Of a DNA stretch of 64,000 bases, positions 1 through 8,712 are shown piece after piece. The stretch is from Lysobacter sp. (lineage in GTDB: Bacteria; Pseudomonadota; Gammaproteobacteria; Xanthomonadales; Xanthomonadaceae), in the NCBI GenBank assembly GCA_013141175.1, contig JABFRN010000001.1:2185444-2249443 (forward strand), read 5' to 3'. The position numbers were made by a program, and so were the translations under genes. The notes under the pieces are model-generated. The model made no database searches, was not told where the DNA came from, and saw nothing but the letters and a program-made list of their open reading frames with translations. Position 1 is the first letter of the stretch; every line of letters begins with the position of its first letter.

Positions 1-519
1 GACGTGGTCGGCTGGCACGGCAACCACGCGCCGTACAAATACGATCTGCGCCGCTTCAACACCATCGGCTCGATCAGCTACGACCATCCCGATCCGAGCA
101 TCTTCCTGGTGCTCAGTTCGCCGACCGATTCGGCCGGTGTCGGCAATCTGGATTTCGTGATCTTCCCGCCACGCATCCTCGCGATGGAAAACACCTTCCG
201 TCCGCCATGGTTCCACCGCAACATCGCCAGCGAGTTCATGGGCCTGATCCACGGCGTCTACGACGCGAAGGCCGATGGTTTCGCGCCCGGCGGCTGTTCG
301 ATCCACAACTGCATGACCGGACACGGCCCGGACGCGGCGACGTTCGAGAAGGCATCGAATAGCGACACTTCCAAACCCGATTACATCCGCGACACCATGG
401 CCTTCATGTTCGAGACCCGCGCCACGATCCGCCCGACCCGGCAGGCGCTGGACGCCGCGCATCGCCAGCGCGAGTACCAGCAGTGCTGGGCCGGGTTGCA
501 GAAGCACTATCGCGGCTGA
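1..519 (+). CDS. hmgA: Homogentisate 1,2-dioxygenase, C-terminal part (5' end outside window)
   Basis: The frame is open from the first base, so the gene starts upstream of the window; about 172 C-terminal residues of a roughly 430-residue enzyme are present. The family opens the ring of homogentisate to maleylacetoacetate in tyrosine and phenylalanine breakdown, using ferrous iron. The visible part carries the conserved stretches [20 protein letters not shown] and [12 protein letters not shown], then [16 protein letters not shown], which contain the family's iron-ligand histidines and glutamate. The reading frame ends in a normal TGA. Its partner genes (hppD, maiA/fahA) are not visible. The assignment is from memory of the family and is secure. 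Confidence 0.95.
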   Translation, partial: DVVGWHGNHAPYKYDLRRFNTIGSISYDHPDPSIFLVLSSPTDSAGVGNLDFVIFPPRILAMENTFRPPWFHRNIASEFMGLIHGVYDAKADGFAPGGCSIHNCMTGHGPDAATFEKASNSDTSKPDYIRDTMAFMFETRATIRPTRQALDAAHRQREYQQCWAGLQKHYRG

Positions 520-554
520 CCGGTCCGATCCGCTGCGGACGCGCCGCGCGCCCG

Positions 555-583
555 TGCCCCTGCGATGCCATCTGGCATAGAAT
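555..583 (+). promoter_or_regulatory. Possible sigma-70-type promoter for the antiporter genes
   Basis: TAGAAT at 578-583, preceded by TGGCA, resembles an extended -10 box about 30 bases before the ATG at 614. The -35 region is GC-rich and weak, so this is a tentative call. Confidence 0.3.
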
Positions 584-613
584 CGGTCGGACGACTTCGA
601 GGGAGACGGCGCG

Positions 614-1564
614 ATGATCATGGCACTCGGCTGGTGCGTACTGGCGTTGGTGATGCTGGCGCTGGGCGGCGATTCGGTGTTGAAGGGTGCCTCCGGGCTG
701 TCGCGCCGCTTCGGCTGGTCGCCGTTCGTGACCGGGCTGTTGCTGGTCGCCTTCGGCACCTCGATTCCCGAGCTCGCGGTCAACGCGCGCGCGTTCGTCA
801 CCGGCAGCCAGAGTCTCGCGCTCGGCAATGCCATCGGCAGCAATATCGTCAACTTCGGTCTCACCCTTGGTCTCGCCGCGATCGTCGCGCCGCTGGTGGT
901 GCGCTGGCGTGCGCTGGCGCCGCTGCTGATCTGCCTGATCGCCGCCACCATCGCCCTGATCGCGCTCGGCTACGACGGCGTGCTGACCCGCGTCGAAGGC
1001 CTGATCTTCGTCGCCGCATTCTTCGTGGTGGTGACCATCGCGGTGATCCGCAGCCGGCGCGAAACGCCCGAACTGCAGGATGAGATTTCCGGCTATCTCA
1101 AGACCGGCGATGGCCTCGGCCTGAATCTGCTGCGTTTCGGCATCGGCGCCGTGCTGCTGTATTTCGGCGCGGCCTGGCTGGTGCAGCACGCGCCGATCGT
1201 CGGTACCGCCTGGGGCATGACCCCGCTGCTCACCGGCCTGATCGTCATTGCCATCGCCACCGCGCTGCCCGAGGCGGTCGCTGCGATGTCCGCCGCCCGT
1301 CGCGGGCAGGGCGACATGGTGGTCGGCCACGTCATCGGTTCCAGCCTGTTCAATCTGCTGATCGTGGTCGGCAGCATGGCCGCGCTGCGCGATCTGCCGA
1401 TTCCCGCTTCGTTCGTCGGCTTCGAATTGCCGGCGGCTTTGGCCGTCTCGCTGCTGCTGTATCCGATGCTGCGCCGCGATCTTCAGATCAGCCGTCCGGA
1501 AGGCTGGGTGCTGTTCGTCAGCTTCATCGCCTGGGTGGTGTTCGAGCTGATGCTGTCGCGCTGA
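614..1564 (+). CDS. Calcium/sodium:cation antiporter, CaCA family (YrbG-like)
   Basis: A 316-residue inner membrane protein with about ten hydrophobic segments. The two inverted alpha repeats that define the CaCA exchangers are visible: GTSIPELAVN followed by GNAIGSNIVN near residues 55-85, and ATALPEAVAAM followed by GHVIGSSLFNL near residues 215-250. The acidic residues in these repeats normally bind the cation. The ATG is preceded by GGGAG at about 600. The gene ends 7 bases before nhaA, and a third antiporter follows, so the three probably serve ion homeostasis together. Family level is secure; the ion exchanged (Ca2+/Na+ or K+) cannot be read from sequence. Confidence 0.9.
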   Translation: MIMALGWCVLALVMLALGGDSVLKGASGLSRRFGWSPFVTGLLLVAFGTSIPELAVNARAFVTGSQSLALGNAIGSNIVNFGLTLGLAAIVAPLVVRWRALAPLLICLIAATIALIALGYDGVLTRVEGLIFVAAFFVVVTIAVIRSRRETPELQDEISGYLKTGDGLGLNLLRFGIGAVLLYFGAAWLVQHAPIVGTAWGMTPLLTGLIVIAIATALPEAVAAMSAARRGQGDMVVGHVIGSSLFNLLIVVGSMAALRDLPIPASFVGFELPAALAVSLLLYPMLRRDLQISRPEGWVLFVSFIAWVVFELMLSR

Positions 1565-1571
1565 AACGTCG

Positions 1572-2810
1572 ATGACCGACGCTCCGGGCGGCATCGTCCG
1601 TACATTGCCCAGCCGTGCGGTGCGCGGTCTGCAGGAATTCTTCCGGCTGGAAGCCGCAGGCGGCATTCTGCTGATCGCTGCCGCCGCGCTGGCGATGATC
1701 TGCGCCAATTCGCCGCTGTCGTCGCTGTACGACGGTTTCCGCGAGCTGCCGGTGCAGGTGCGCGTCGGCCAACTCGATCTCGCCAAGCCGCTGCTGCTGT
1801 GGATCAACGACGGGCTGATGGCGATCTTCTTCCTGCTGGTTGCGCTGGAGATCAAGCGCGAAGTGCGCAGCGGGCAGCTGTCGAGCCGCGCGCAGCTGCT
1901 GCAGCCGCTGCTGTGCGCGTTCGCGGGCGTGGCGGTGCCGGCGCTGATCTACAGTGCGATCAATCGTGGCGATGCGCAGGCGATGCAGGGCTGGGCGATT
2001 CCCGCCGCCACCGATATCGCGTTCGCGCTCGGCATCCTCTCGCTGCTCGGTTCGCGCGCGCCGGTGGCGATGAAACTGCTGCTGTCGACCATCGCGGTGC
2101 TCGACGATCTGGTGGCGATCATCATCATCGCGCTGTTCTACACCAGCGAGCTTTCCGCAGCGGCGCTGATCGGCGCGGGCATCGCGATCGCGGTCATGTT
2201 CGCGTTGAACCGTCGCGGCGTGCGCTCGCTCACCCCGTATCTGCTGCTGGGCGCGGTGGTCTGGGTCTGCGTGCTGAAGTCGGGCGTGCATGCGACGCTG
2301 GCGGGCGTGGTCACCGGTTTGATGATCCCGCACGTCGACAAGCACGATGCGGTCGACGACGAAGTCGAGCACTCGCCGCTGGAGCATCTCGAACACGCGC
2401 TGCATCCATGGGTCGCCTACGGCATCCTGCCGCTGTTCGCGTTCGCCAACGCCGGGCTCGCGCTCGGCGGCGTCGCGCTCGAAGACGCGCTCGCGCCGGT
2501 GCCGCTCGGCATCGCGCTGGGATTGGTGCTGGGCAAGCCGATCGGCGTGATCGCAGCGGCCACGTTCGGCCACGTCACCCGGCTCGCGCCGTTCGGCGAG
2601 GGACTCGGCTTCAAGGCCATCGTCGGTCTCGGCCTGCTGTGCGGCATCGGCTTCACCATGAGCCTGTTCATCGCCTCGCTGGCGTTCGCCGACGACGGCG
2701 CCCTGTTCGAGGCGAGCGTGCTCGGCGTGCTGGTGGCCTCGGTGATCGCGGCCGTGTCCGGCTATGCGTGGTTGCGCATGGCGCTGCCGGAACCGGCCAG
2801 CGAAGCTTAG
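1572..2810 (+). CDS. nhaA: Na+/H+ antiporter NhaA
   Basis: A 412-residue polytopic membrane protein, within the usual 380-430 range. The opening LQEFFRLEAAGGILLIAAA and the motif IAVLDDLVAIIIIALFY are diagnostic; the paired aspartates in the latter correspond to the ion-binding pair of E. coli NhaA. Later segments such as KSGVHATLAGVVTGLMIP are also typical. NhaA exports Na+ in exchange for two protons and supports growth at alkaline pH. No clear Shine-Dalgarno precedes the ATG, which lies just 7 bases after the preceding stop, so translational coupling with the upstream antiporter is likely. Confidence 0.95.
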   Translation: MTDAPGGIVRTLPSRAVRGLQEFFRLEAAGGILLIAAAALAMICANSPLSSLYDGFRELPVQVRVGQLDLAKPLLLWINDGLMAIFFLLVALEIKREVRSGQLSSRAQLLQPLLCAFAGVAVPALIYSAINRGDAQAMQGWAIPAATDIAFALGILSLLGSRAPVAMKLLLSTIAVLDDLVAIIIIALFYTSELSAAALIGAGIAIAVMFALNRRGVRSLTPYLLLGAVVWVCVLKSGVHATLAGVVTGLMIPHVDKHDAVDDEVEHSPLEHLEHALHPWVAYGILPLFAFANAGLALGGVALEDALAPVPLGIALGLVLGKPIGVIAAATFGHVTRLAPFGEGLGFKAIVGLGLLCGIGFTMSLFIASLAFADDGALFEASVLGVLVASVIAAVSGYAWLRMALPEPASEA

Positions 2811-2886
2811 CCCGTCGCTGCCCGACGACGTTACACTGCCCGCATCGATGTCGCTGCGAGCGTCGCGCATGTTCCCGCTGTCACGC

Positions 2887-4287
2887 ATGTCTTACGTCCG
2901 CTATCCGCTCGCGACCGCGCTGCTGTCGATGCCGGGCGTCGCGTTCGCCTCCGGTGCGGGCCTGGACTTCACCGCGCACTGGGCCGGGTATGCGGCCATC
3001 GCGGTGTTCGTCGGCGCCTACCTGCTGGTGATCGCGGAGGAGTACACGCAGCTGCGCAAATCGCAGCCGGTGATGCTGGCGGCGGGCGCCATCTGGACCA
3101 TTCTGGCGATCGCTTCCGCGCAGCAGGGCCAGTCCGAACTCGCCCACCATGCGGTGCGCGACTATCTGCTCGAATTCGCCGAACTGCTGCTGTTCCTGCT
3201 TGCGGCGATGACCTACGTCAACGCGATGAGCGAGCGCCATCTCTTCGAAGCGCTGCGCGTGCGGCTGCTGCGGCGCGGGTTCGGCTATCGTGCGCTGTTC
3301 TGGGTCACCGGTGGTTTGGCCTTCGCGCTGTCGCCGCTGATCGACAATCTCACCACAGCGCTGGTGATGTGTGCGGTGGTGCTGGCGGTGGGGCGCGACA
3401 GTCCGAAGTTCGTGGCGATGGCCTGCATCAACATCGTCGTCGCCGCCAATGCCGGCGGTGCGTTCACGCCGTTCGGCGACATCACCACGCTGATGGTGTG
3501 GCAGAGCGGTCGGGTCGAATTCTGGACGTTCTTCGCGCTGTTCCTGCCGGCGCTGGTGAACTGGCTGGTGCCGGCGGTCTGCATGCACTTCGCGGTGCCT
3601 ACCGGCGCGCCGGAAGCGACCACCGACGAGGTGTCGCCCAAGCGCGGCGCGGGCGCGATCGTCGCATTGTTCGCGGTCACCATCGCGCTGGCGGTCGGCT
3701 TCCACCAGTTCCTGCATCTGCCGCCGTTCATGGGCATGATGACCGGATTGGCGCTGCTGAAACTCTACGGTTGGCGGCTCTCGCGCACCGCGCGCAAGAT
3801 CGAAGCCGACGAATTCGACCGTCAGGGCGCGCCCGGCGATGTCGATGCCTTCGACAGTTACGAACAGGTCGCGCGCGCCGAATGGGACACGCTGCTGTTC
3901 TTCTTCGGCGTGATCATGTGCGTGGGCGCGCTCGGATATTGCGGTTATCTCGCGCTGGGCTCGCAGTATTTCTACGGCGAGCTGGGCGCGACCAGAGCCA
4001 ATATCCTGATCGGCCTGATGTCGGCGGTCCTCGACAATATCCCGATGATGGTCGCGGTGCTGCAGATGGATCCCGACATGAGCGTGGGCCAGTGGCTGTT
4101 GGTGACGTTGACCGCAGGCGTCGGCGGCAGCCTGCTGTCGATCGGTTCCGCCGCGGGCGTCGCGCTGATGGGCCAGGCGCGCGGGCAGTACACGTTCTTC
4201 AGCCACCTCAAATGGACGTGGGCGATCGCGTTGGGTTACGCCGCGAGCATCGCGGTGCATATCGCAGTGAACGCAAGGTATTTCTGA
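2887..4287 (+). CDS. nhaD: NhaD-type Na+/H+ antiporter (SLC13-like fold)
   Basis: About 466 residues with some 12 hydrophobic segments. The motif SPLIDNLTTALVM with AANAGGAFTPFGDITTLMVW, and later LDNIPMMVAVLQM with GGSLLSIGSAAGVALMG, form the paired re-entrant loops typical of NhaD and the ion transporter superfamily. The start is uncertain: ATG codons at 2848, 2869 and 2887 are in frame and none has a strong Shine-Dalgarno. I prefer 2887 because the protein then begins with a signal-like stretch (LATALLSMPGVAFASG) before the first transmembrane helix. The stop overlaps the next ATG by one base (TGATG). This is a second Na+/H+ antiporter directly behind nhaA. Confidence 0.85.
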   Translation: MSYVRYPLATALLSMPGVAFASGAGLDFTAHWAGYAAIAVFVGAYLLVIAEEYTQLRKSQPVMLAAGAIWTILAIASAQQGQSELAHHAVRDYLLEFAELLLFLLAAMTYVNAMSERHLFEALRVRLLRRGFGYRALFWVTGGLAFALSPLIDNLTTALVMCAVVLAVGRDSPKFVAMACINIVVAANAGGAFTPFGDITTLMVWQSGRVEFWTFFALFLPALVNWLVPAVCMHFAVPTGAPEATTDEVSPKRGAGAIVALFAVTIALAVGFHQFLHLPPFMGMMTGLALLKLYGWRLSRTARKIEADEFDRQGAPGDVDAFDSYEQVARAEWDTLLFFFGVIMCVGALGYCGYLALGSQYFYGELGATRANILIGLMSAVLDNIPMMVAVLQMDPDMSVGQWLLVTLTAGVGGSLLSIGSAAGVALMGQARGQYTFFSHLKWTWAIALGYAASIAVHIAVNARYF

Positions 4288-5144
4288 TGAAGACCGCACT
4301 CGTGTTCGGCGCCAGCGGGCAGATCGGTCTGCCGCTGCTCGATCGCCTGCGCGACGACGGCTGGCGCGTGTACGCGGTGTCGCGCAGCGCGCACCCTGAG
4401 CAACCCGGGCTGACCTGGTTGCAGGGCGATCTGGCGCGCGTGGAAGGGTTGCCTCGACACTCGCATGCGATCTTCAGCTGCGGCCCGCTCGATCTGTTCG
4501 CACAGTGGTATGCGCGCACCGAGGTGGAATCGCCGCGCGTCGTCGCGTTCGGTTCGACCAGCATCGACGTGAAGCGCGGTTCCGCGGACGCCGAGGAGCG
4601 CGAGTTGGCCGGGCGGCTGCGCGAAGGCGAGCGCGTGCTGTTCGAAGTCGGATCGAAACGCGGCGTCGCGGTGACGATCCTGCGGCCGACCTTGGTCTAC
4701 GGCGTGGGCCGCGACCGCAATCTGCACCGTATCGCGCAGGTCGCGCGCCGTTTCGGCCGGGTCGTGCTGCCGCGCGATGCCAATGGCCTGCGCCAGCCGG
4801 TGCATGTGCACGATCTGGCCGATGCCGCGTTCCGCTGCATCGACGCCGAGGCATCGTTCGGTCGCAGCTATGCGCTGCCCGGCGGCGAAACGCTGACCTA
4901 TCGCGAGATGGTGGCCAGAGTGCTGGCGGCGCTGTCGCCGCCGCCGAGGCTGCACGAGGTGACTTCGCCGGTGTTCAATGTGGTCCTTGCGGCTGCGCAT
5001 GCGGCGGGTTTTGCGCTGGATTTCAACGAGGCGGCGGTGGCGCGGATGCGCAGCGATCTGGTGTTCGATCCGGCGGATGCGCAGCGCGATTTCGGTTATT
5101 CACCGCGGGGTTTCAGGCCGAATGCGGCGATGTTTCCGGTGTAG
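4287..5144 (+). CDS. NAD(P)-dependent epimerase/dehydratase-like protein
   Basis: A 285-residue protein with an N-terminal Rossmann motif GASGQIGLPLLD at about residues 7-18. It resembles atypical or extended short-chain dehydrogenase/reductase proteins of the NAD-dependent epimerase group. The SDR segment RPTLVYGVGRDRN and the later QPVHVHDLADA follow. The canonical YxxxK pair is not obvious, which suggests an atypical SDR. Its start codon overlaps the NhaD stop, so it is probably cotranscribed with the antiporters, but its substrate is unknown. The gene ends about 60 bases before a long inverted repeat. Confidence 0.8.
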   Translation: MKTALVFGASGQIGLPLLDRLRDDGWRVYAVSRSAHPEQPGLTWLQGDLARVEGLPRHSHAIFSCGPLDLFAQWYARTEVESPRVVAFGSTSIDVKRGSADAEERELAGRLREGERVLFEVGSKRGVAVTILRPTLVYGVGRDRNLHRIAQVARRFGRVVLPRDANGLRQPVHVHDLADAAFRCIDAEASFGRSYALPGGETLTYREMVARVLAALSPPPRLHEVTSPVFNVVLAAAHAAGFALDFNEAAVARMRSDLVFDPADAQRDFGYSPRGFRPNAAMFPV

Positions 5145-5202
5145 GAATAATCAGGGTTTCTGTTGGCTTTGAATTCGCTCATGGTTTTTTCGTGATTGAT
5201 GT

Positions 5203-5844
5203 CTGAATTTTCGGGGCGCAGCCGACGTCTGTTATGGGTAAAGCCTGGAGCCTTTTTCGCGCTGGTGCGCGAGTTACTTTCTTTGGCGCAAAGAAAGTAA
5301 CCAAAGAAAACACCTCAAGTCCAATTCAAACCTACGATCTGAGGCGAAGCCGGGATTTTCCGATGAGACATCCTTGTCTCATCGGAAAACGATGCACATC
5401 CTGTGCATCGCCCTCCGGGTCTCCAATCAGGGGATAGCGTGCCGTGTCTGCAAGATTATCGGGACGTTGCCCTCTGTTGGCATCCAAGCAGTAGTTCCGC
5501 CGCTTGCTTTCGTTTTCATGCATCGCAGCTGCAGCATGTCGTGATGTCGTCCGCTCGTTGTCAAAATTCCAACAATCCGCATCGTCCCATTGATGTCCAG
5601 ACCGTGGCGTCGTCGGACTAGGTTGCAGACCCGGAGGGCGGCGCACAGGACGTGCGCCGTTTTTCGATGAGGCAGGACGCCTCATCGAAAAATCCCGGCT
5701 TCGCTTCAGCTGGCAGTTTAGAATTGGACCTGAATGCTTTCTTTGGTTACTTTCTTTGCGCCAAAGAAAGTAACTCGCGCACCAGCGCGAAAAAGGCTCC
5801 AGGCTTTACCCATAACAGACATCGGCTGCGCCCCGAAAATTCAG
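5203..5844. repeat. Long inverted repeat element, copy A (arms of about 220 bp, 204-bp centre)
   Basis: The left arm (5203-5422) is repeated in reverse complement at 5627-5844 with high identity. Each arm carries several smaller dyads in the same order: a CGCGCTGGTGCGCG hairpin, one centred on TTTCTTTGGCGCAAAGAAA, one on GATGAGACA...TGTCTCATC, and one on GATGCACATCC...TGTGCATC. The centre (5423-5626) is not palindromic, but its edges match those of copy B at 44617-45191. The element sits between two convergent genes. No transposase is present. Short open frames run through both arms; they follow the repeat and I do not regard them as genes. It could be a non-autonomous mobile element or a structured RNA/terminator repeat. 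Confidence 0.85.
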
Positions 5845-5943
5845 TCGGAAATCACAAGCTGGTTCCAGTCGCCGCACCGAAGGTCATGCGCAAAGTCATG
5901 ACCCACACGAGTTCGCAAAGCGCCGAAATAACAACGCCGCCGA

Positions 5944-6576
5944 TCAGAGCTGGAAATCGCCCGGATTGGTCTTCACGTTCTGCTTGAAGCTCAGCACCGA
6001 AACGAACACCCGTGTCTGATCGTGCAGCAGGAATTCGAAACCGATCGGCTGGCCGGCCGACGAAAACCACGCCAGCCCACTCGTCACGCCGCTGCCCCAG
6101 GTCTTCGGCGTGAAGCGCGCGCCGCTGATCTTGCTGCCCTTCGACAACACCAGATCCTTCGGGGCGCTGAAGCGCAGCAGTTCGCCGGCGGATCCGAGCA
6201 GCGCGATCGCGAGCGGATCGGTGATCTTGTCTGCGGCGTCCTTGCCGGAGATACCGGTGGCCAGATCGAGCCAATTCACGATGCCGGCTTGCGCCACCGC
6301 ACGGAATTCGTCCTTCGCGCCGGGGTGCAGCACGAGACGGAAACGATCCGGGCGCTCGAACAACAGCGTCGCGGGATAGCGCTGCGGCGCGCCGACCTTG
6401 CCGTACTTGTCCGGCGGTGCGTACAGATCGACGGAGACATTGAGCGCACCGCTGTAGGTGGTCTTGTCGAAGGTGTAGAGCTGGCTGGTGGCGGAGGCTG
6501 CGTGCGCGGACAGCGCGGAACCCAGGGTCAGCGTCACTGCGAGTGCGATGCAGGAGAGCGATCGAATCATGTTCAT
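5944..6576 (-). CDS. Periplasmic LolA-like protein of unknown function
   Basis: A 210-residue protein with a clear signal peptide ending SALSAHA near residue 27. The body has alternating beta-strand character and ends with SVLSFKQNVKTNPGDFQL, which resembles the carboxyl end of LolA/LolB-like and DUF2092-type proteins; PATLLFERPDRFRLVLHPG recalls the LolA pattern of a small molecule or lipid held in a half-barrel. This is a fold-level guess. It is a monocistronic gene, convergent with the upstream block across the long inverted repeat. The start ATG at 6576 gives a normal signal peptide. Confidence 0.6.
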   Translation of the reverse strand: MNMIRSLSCIALAVTLTLGSALSAHAASATSQLYTFDKTTYSGALNVSVDLYAPPDKYGKVGAPQRYPATLLFERPDRFRLVLHPGAKDEFRAVAQAGIVNWLDLATGISGKDAADKITDPLAIALLGSAGELLRFSAPKDLVLSKGSKISGARFTPKTWGSGVTSGLAWFSSAGQPIGFEFLLHDQTRVFVSVLSFKQNVKTNPGDFQL

Positions 6577-6723
6577 GGCGGCATCTCGTGGAAAGTGGGA
6601 GGAAGGTGGTGTGGATCAGAGGCCGTGTCCGGAACGGGCGGTCATGGTTCGCGTCGGTGCGAAGGCCTGCGCGATGCGACGCGGCGGGAGTGATCTTCAG
6701 GCCACAGCGTCATGTGACGAATG

Positions 6724-7539
6724 TCAGCGACAAGACATCCGTGCCAGCGTGCGCAGCGGCGGTGGCGGTACGTTGTTGTCCATCGTGCCCGTCGAGTCGC
6801 AACGCGTGCCGGGAGCCGGGCTGACAGGCCTGACTTCAACCGTGCGCGCGTTTTCGACGCTGGTGGGCACGCCGGGCATCGCGTTCAGACATTCGCCGGG
6901 CGACATCGTCTGCGTGAACGATGTGCCATCCGCGCCGCCGGACAAGGTCACGACCACGGCCACCGAATTGACGTTGCACAGATCGGTGAGTCGCAGGTTC
7001 GACGAGAATTGCGGCGGACCGGGCAATGGCTGCGAGCTGTTGACCGGCGCGCTCCCTGCGCACATGCCGCCGTGGACCAACTCCTGGTTGACTGTGGCGA
7101 TGCGCCTGGCGATTCTCGTCTGGTTGAGGCTTTCTCGTTGCAGGAAGACGCGACCCTCGGGCTGGATTTCGGCGGTCGGCACCAGCACGCTGTCGCGGTC
7201 TGGGTCGAACAGCACGCTCACCTGTTCCGCGTCGGGTGCAGTGAAACTCACGTTGCCGGTGTAGTTCGTGATCGATTGCGCCGGAAACGCTGCGGGCGTG
7301 CTGCTGAGGGCGACGGTCGGAAAGAAACTCGCGCAGCTGGCATCGGGCGGACACACGTCGGTGCCGAGGAAATCGACGGAGGCGGTGAGCGTATCGCCGG
7401 GGCAATAGTTGTTCGGCTCCAGGCGGGCATATCCAGGCCCCGTCAGATTCCCGCGGTGGATGATGCAGCCTGTGGCGACCACGACCGAGCAGATGGCGAT
7501 CATCGGGATGCGGAACCAGTGGCTTTGAAGGATGTGCAT
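6724..7539 (-). CDS. Secreted lipoprotein of unknown function (tandem paralogue 1)
   Basis: A 271-residue protein beginning with a lipoprotein signal; the lipobox VATGC places the lipidated cysteine at residue 25. I chose the ATG at 7539 because it gives this signal and because the adjacent paralogue has the same layout; the frame stays open further upstream without a signal. The mature part has several cysteines, the phrase CPGDTLTASVDFLG, and a C-terminal tail PPPPLRTLARMSCR. The gene at 7778-8587 has the same length, lipobox, cysteine pattern and tail, so the two arose by tandem duplication. I do not recognise the family. The two lie head-to-tail on the minus strand, about 240 bases apart. 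Confidence 0.75.
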   Translation of the reverse strand: MHILQSHWFRIPMIAICSVVVATGCIIHRGNLTGPGYARLEPNNYCPGDTLTASVDFLGTDVCPPDASCASFFPTVALSSTPAAFPAQSITNYTGNVSFTAPDAEQVSVLFDPDRDSVLVPTAEIQPEGRVFLQRESLNQTRIARRIATVNQELVHGGMCAGSAPVNSSQPLPGPPQFSSNLRLTDLCNVNSVAVVVTLSGGADGTSFTQTMSPGECLNAMPGVPTSVENARTVEVRPVSPAPGTRCDSTGTMDNNVPPPPLRTLARMSCR

Positions 7540-7777
7540 GCGGTTGCCCTGTTGATGAGTGCGGTTGTTCGAAAATGCGTACAAACAGCTAACACGTCGA
7601 AACAATGCGCCACAGGTCATCGAAATGATGTTCGTCCGATCAGGATGTTCTGCCCGATCGAATCCAATACCGTATCGCTGCTGCATGCAGCGAACGTTTG
7701 CGCTTCGGCGAAGGACAAGACGCGGGCCGCATCGCGACGCCCGCGTGATCGCGCATGGAGATGTCGCCGTGTTCCGC

Positions 7778-8587
7778 TCAGGCGCAGCCTCTGCGCGCCA
7801 GCGTCCGCAGCGGCGGTGGCGGCGTGCTGGGGCCGGTCGCGCTGCAGCGTGTCGAAGGATCCGCGACCAGCGATCTGACTTCGACGACAGTGGACGCGTT
7901 GATGCCCGCAGGCACGCCCGGCATGCCGGTATTCAGGCATTCGCGCGGCGCCAATGTCTGCGTGTACGTCGTGCCCGGCGCGCTGCCGCTGAGCGTCACC
8001 GACACCGGCACGCCGTTGATGTTGCACAGCTCGGCCAAGCGCAGATTCGGCGAACGCCGGGGGTCGCCGTTCAAGTTGGCCGGTGCGTTCACCGGCGTCG
8101 AACCGTCGCACATGCCGGCATGCTGCAGTTCGGTTTCGCTCGATCCGGTGATCCGCCGGATCGTCTGCGCCTGGGTGCGCGGAACGCTGCGCGAAACGTT
8201 CACTACGCGTCCTTCTGCATCGGTGCGGCTGGTCAGTACCAGTACCGCGTCGCGATCGATGCCGTAGTTCAAGGTGACGACATCGGCGGCCGGAACGAAA
8301 TCGACGCCGCCCACGTAATTGCGGATCGACTGTGGCGGGAACGATTCCGGCGTACTCGTCATGGTCACGGTCGGAAACTGCATCTCGCAGGCGGTGGCGT
8401 CGCGACAGGTTTCGCTGCCCAGGTAATCGAAGCTGGCGCGGACCGTGTCGCCGGGACAGAATTCCGACGGCGTCGCGTTCGCGATGCTCGGCAGCGGACT
8501 GCGTTCGAGGCGGCAGCCGTTGGCGACCACGACCGCGCAAGCGGCGATCGTGCAGTAGCGGAAGAGTTTGCTGTGGGGCGTGCGCAT
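7778..8587 (-). CDS. Secreted lipoprotein of unknown function (tandem paralogue 2)
   Basis: A 269-residue paralogue of the preceding entry. The ATG at 8587 has a GGAG six bases upstream and yields a lipobox VANGC with the cysteine at residue 25, as in the neighbour. Shared features include CPGDTVRASFDYLG, QSIRNYVGGVDF, an NLRLAELCNINGVPVSVTLSG block, and the tail PPPPLRTLARRGCA. The mature domain looks beta-rich, perhaps immunoglobulin-like, but there is no catalytic motif. The conserved C-terminal cysteine within a proline/arginine tail is the oddest feature. An anchored surface or periplasmic binding role is only a guess. Confidence 0.75.
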   Translation of the reverse strand: MRTPHSKLFRYCTIAACAVVVANGCRLERSPLPSIANATPSEFCPGDTVRASFDYLGSETCRDATACEMQFPTVTMTSTPESFPPQSIRNYVGGVDFVPAADVVTLNYGIDRDAVLVLTSRTDAEGRVVNVSRSVPRTQAQTIRRITGSSETELQHAGMCDGSTPVNAPANLNGDPRRSPNLRLAELCNINGVPVSVTLSGSAPGTTYTQTLAPRECLNTGMPGVPAGINASTVVEVRSLVADPSTRCSATGPSTPPPPLRTLARRGCA

Positions 8588-8712
8588 GTCCAACTCCGGG
8601 GGAATGGATGCCGATCCATCGGCCTTGATGAGGAAACCTCACCCGAAGTCACGTAAGCGGTCCGGTGAACCGGACACCCGCCGCGCGGCGATGACGCCGA
8701 ACGTCATGCATG

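Noticed and set aside
5234-5987. Short open frames running through the arms and centre of inverted repeat copy A (for example a frame encoding GAKKVTKE)
   Set aside because: They follow the repeat on both strands, have no good ribosome sites, and are not kept open in all four arms of the two copies.
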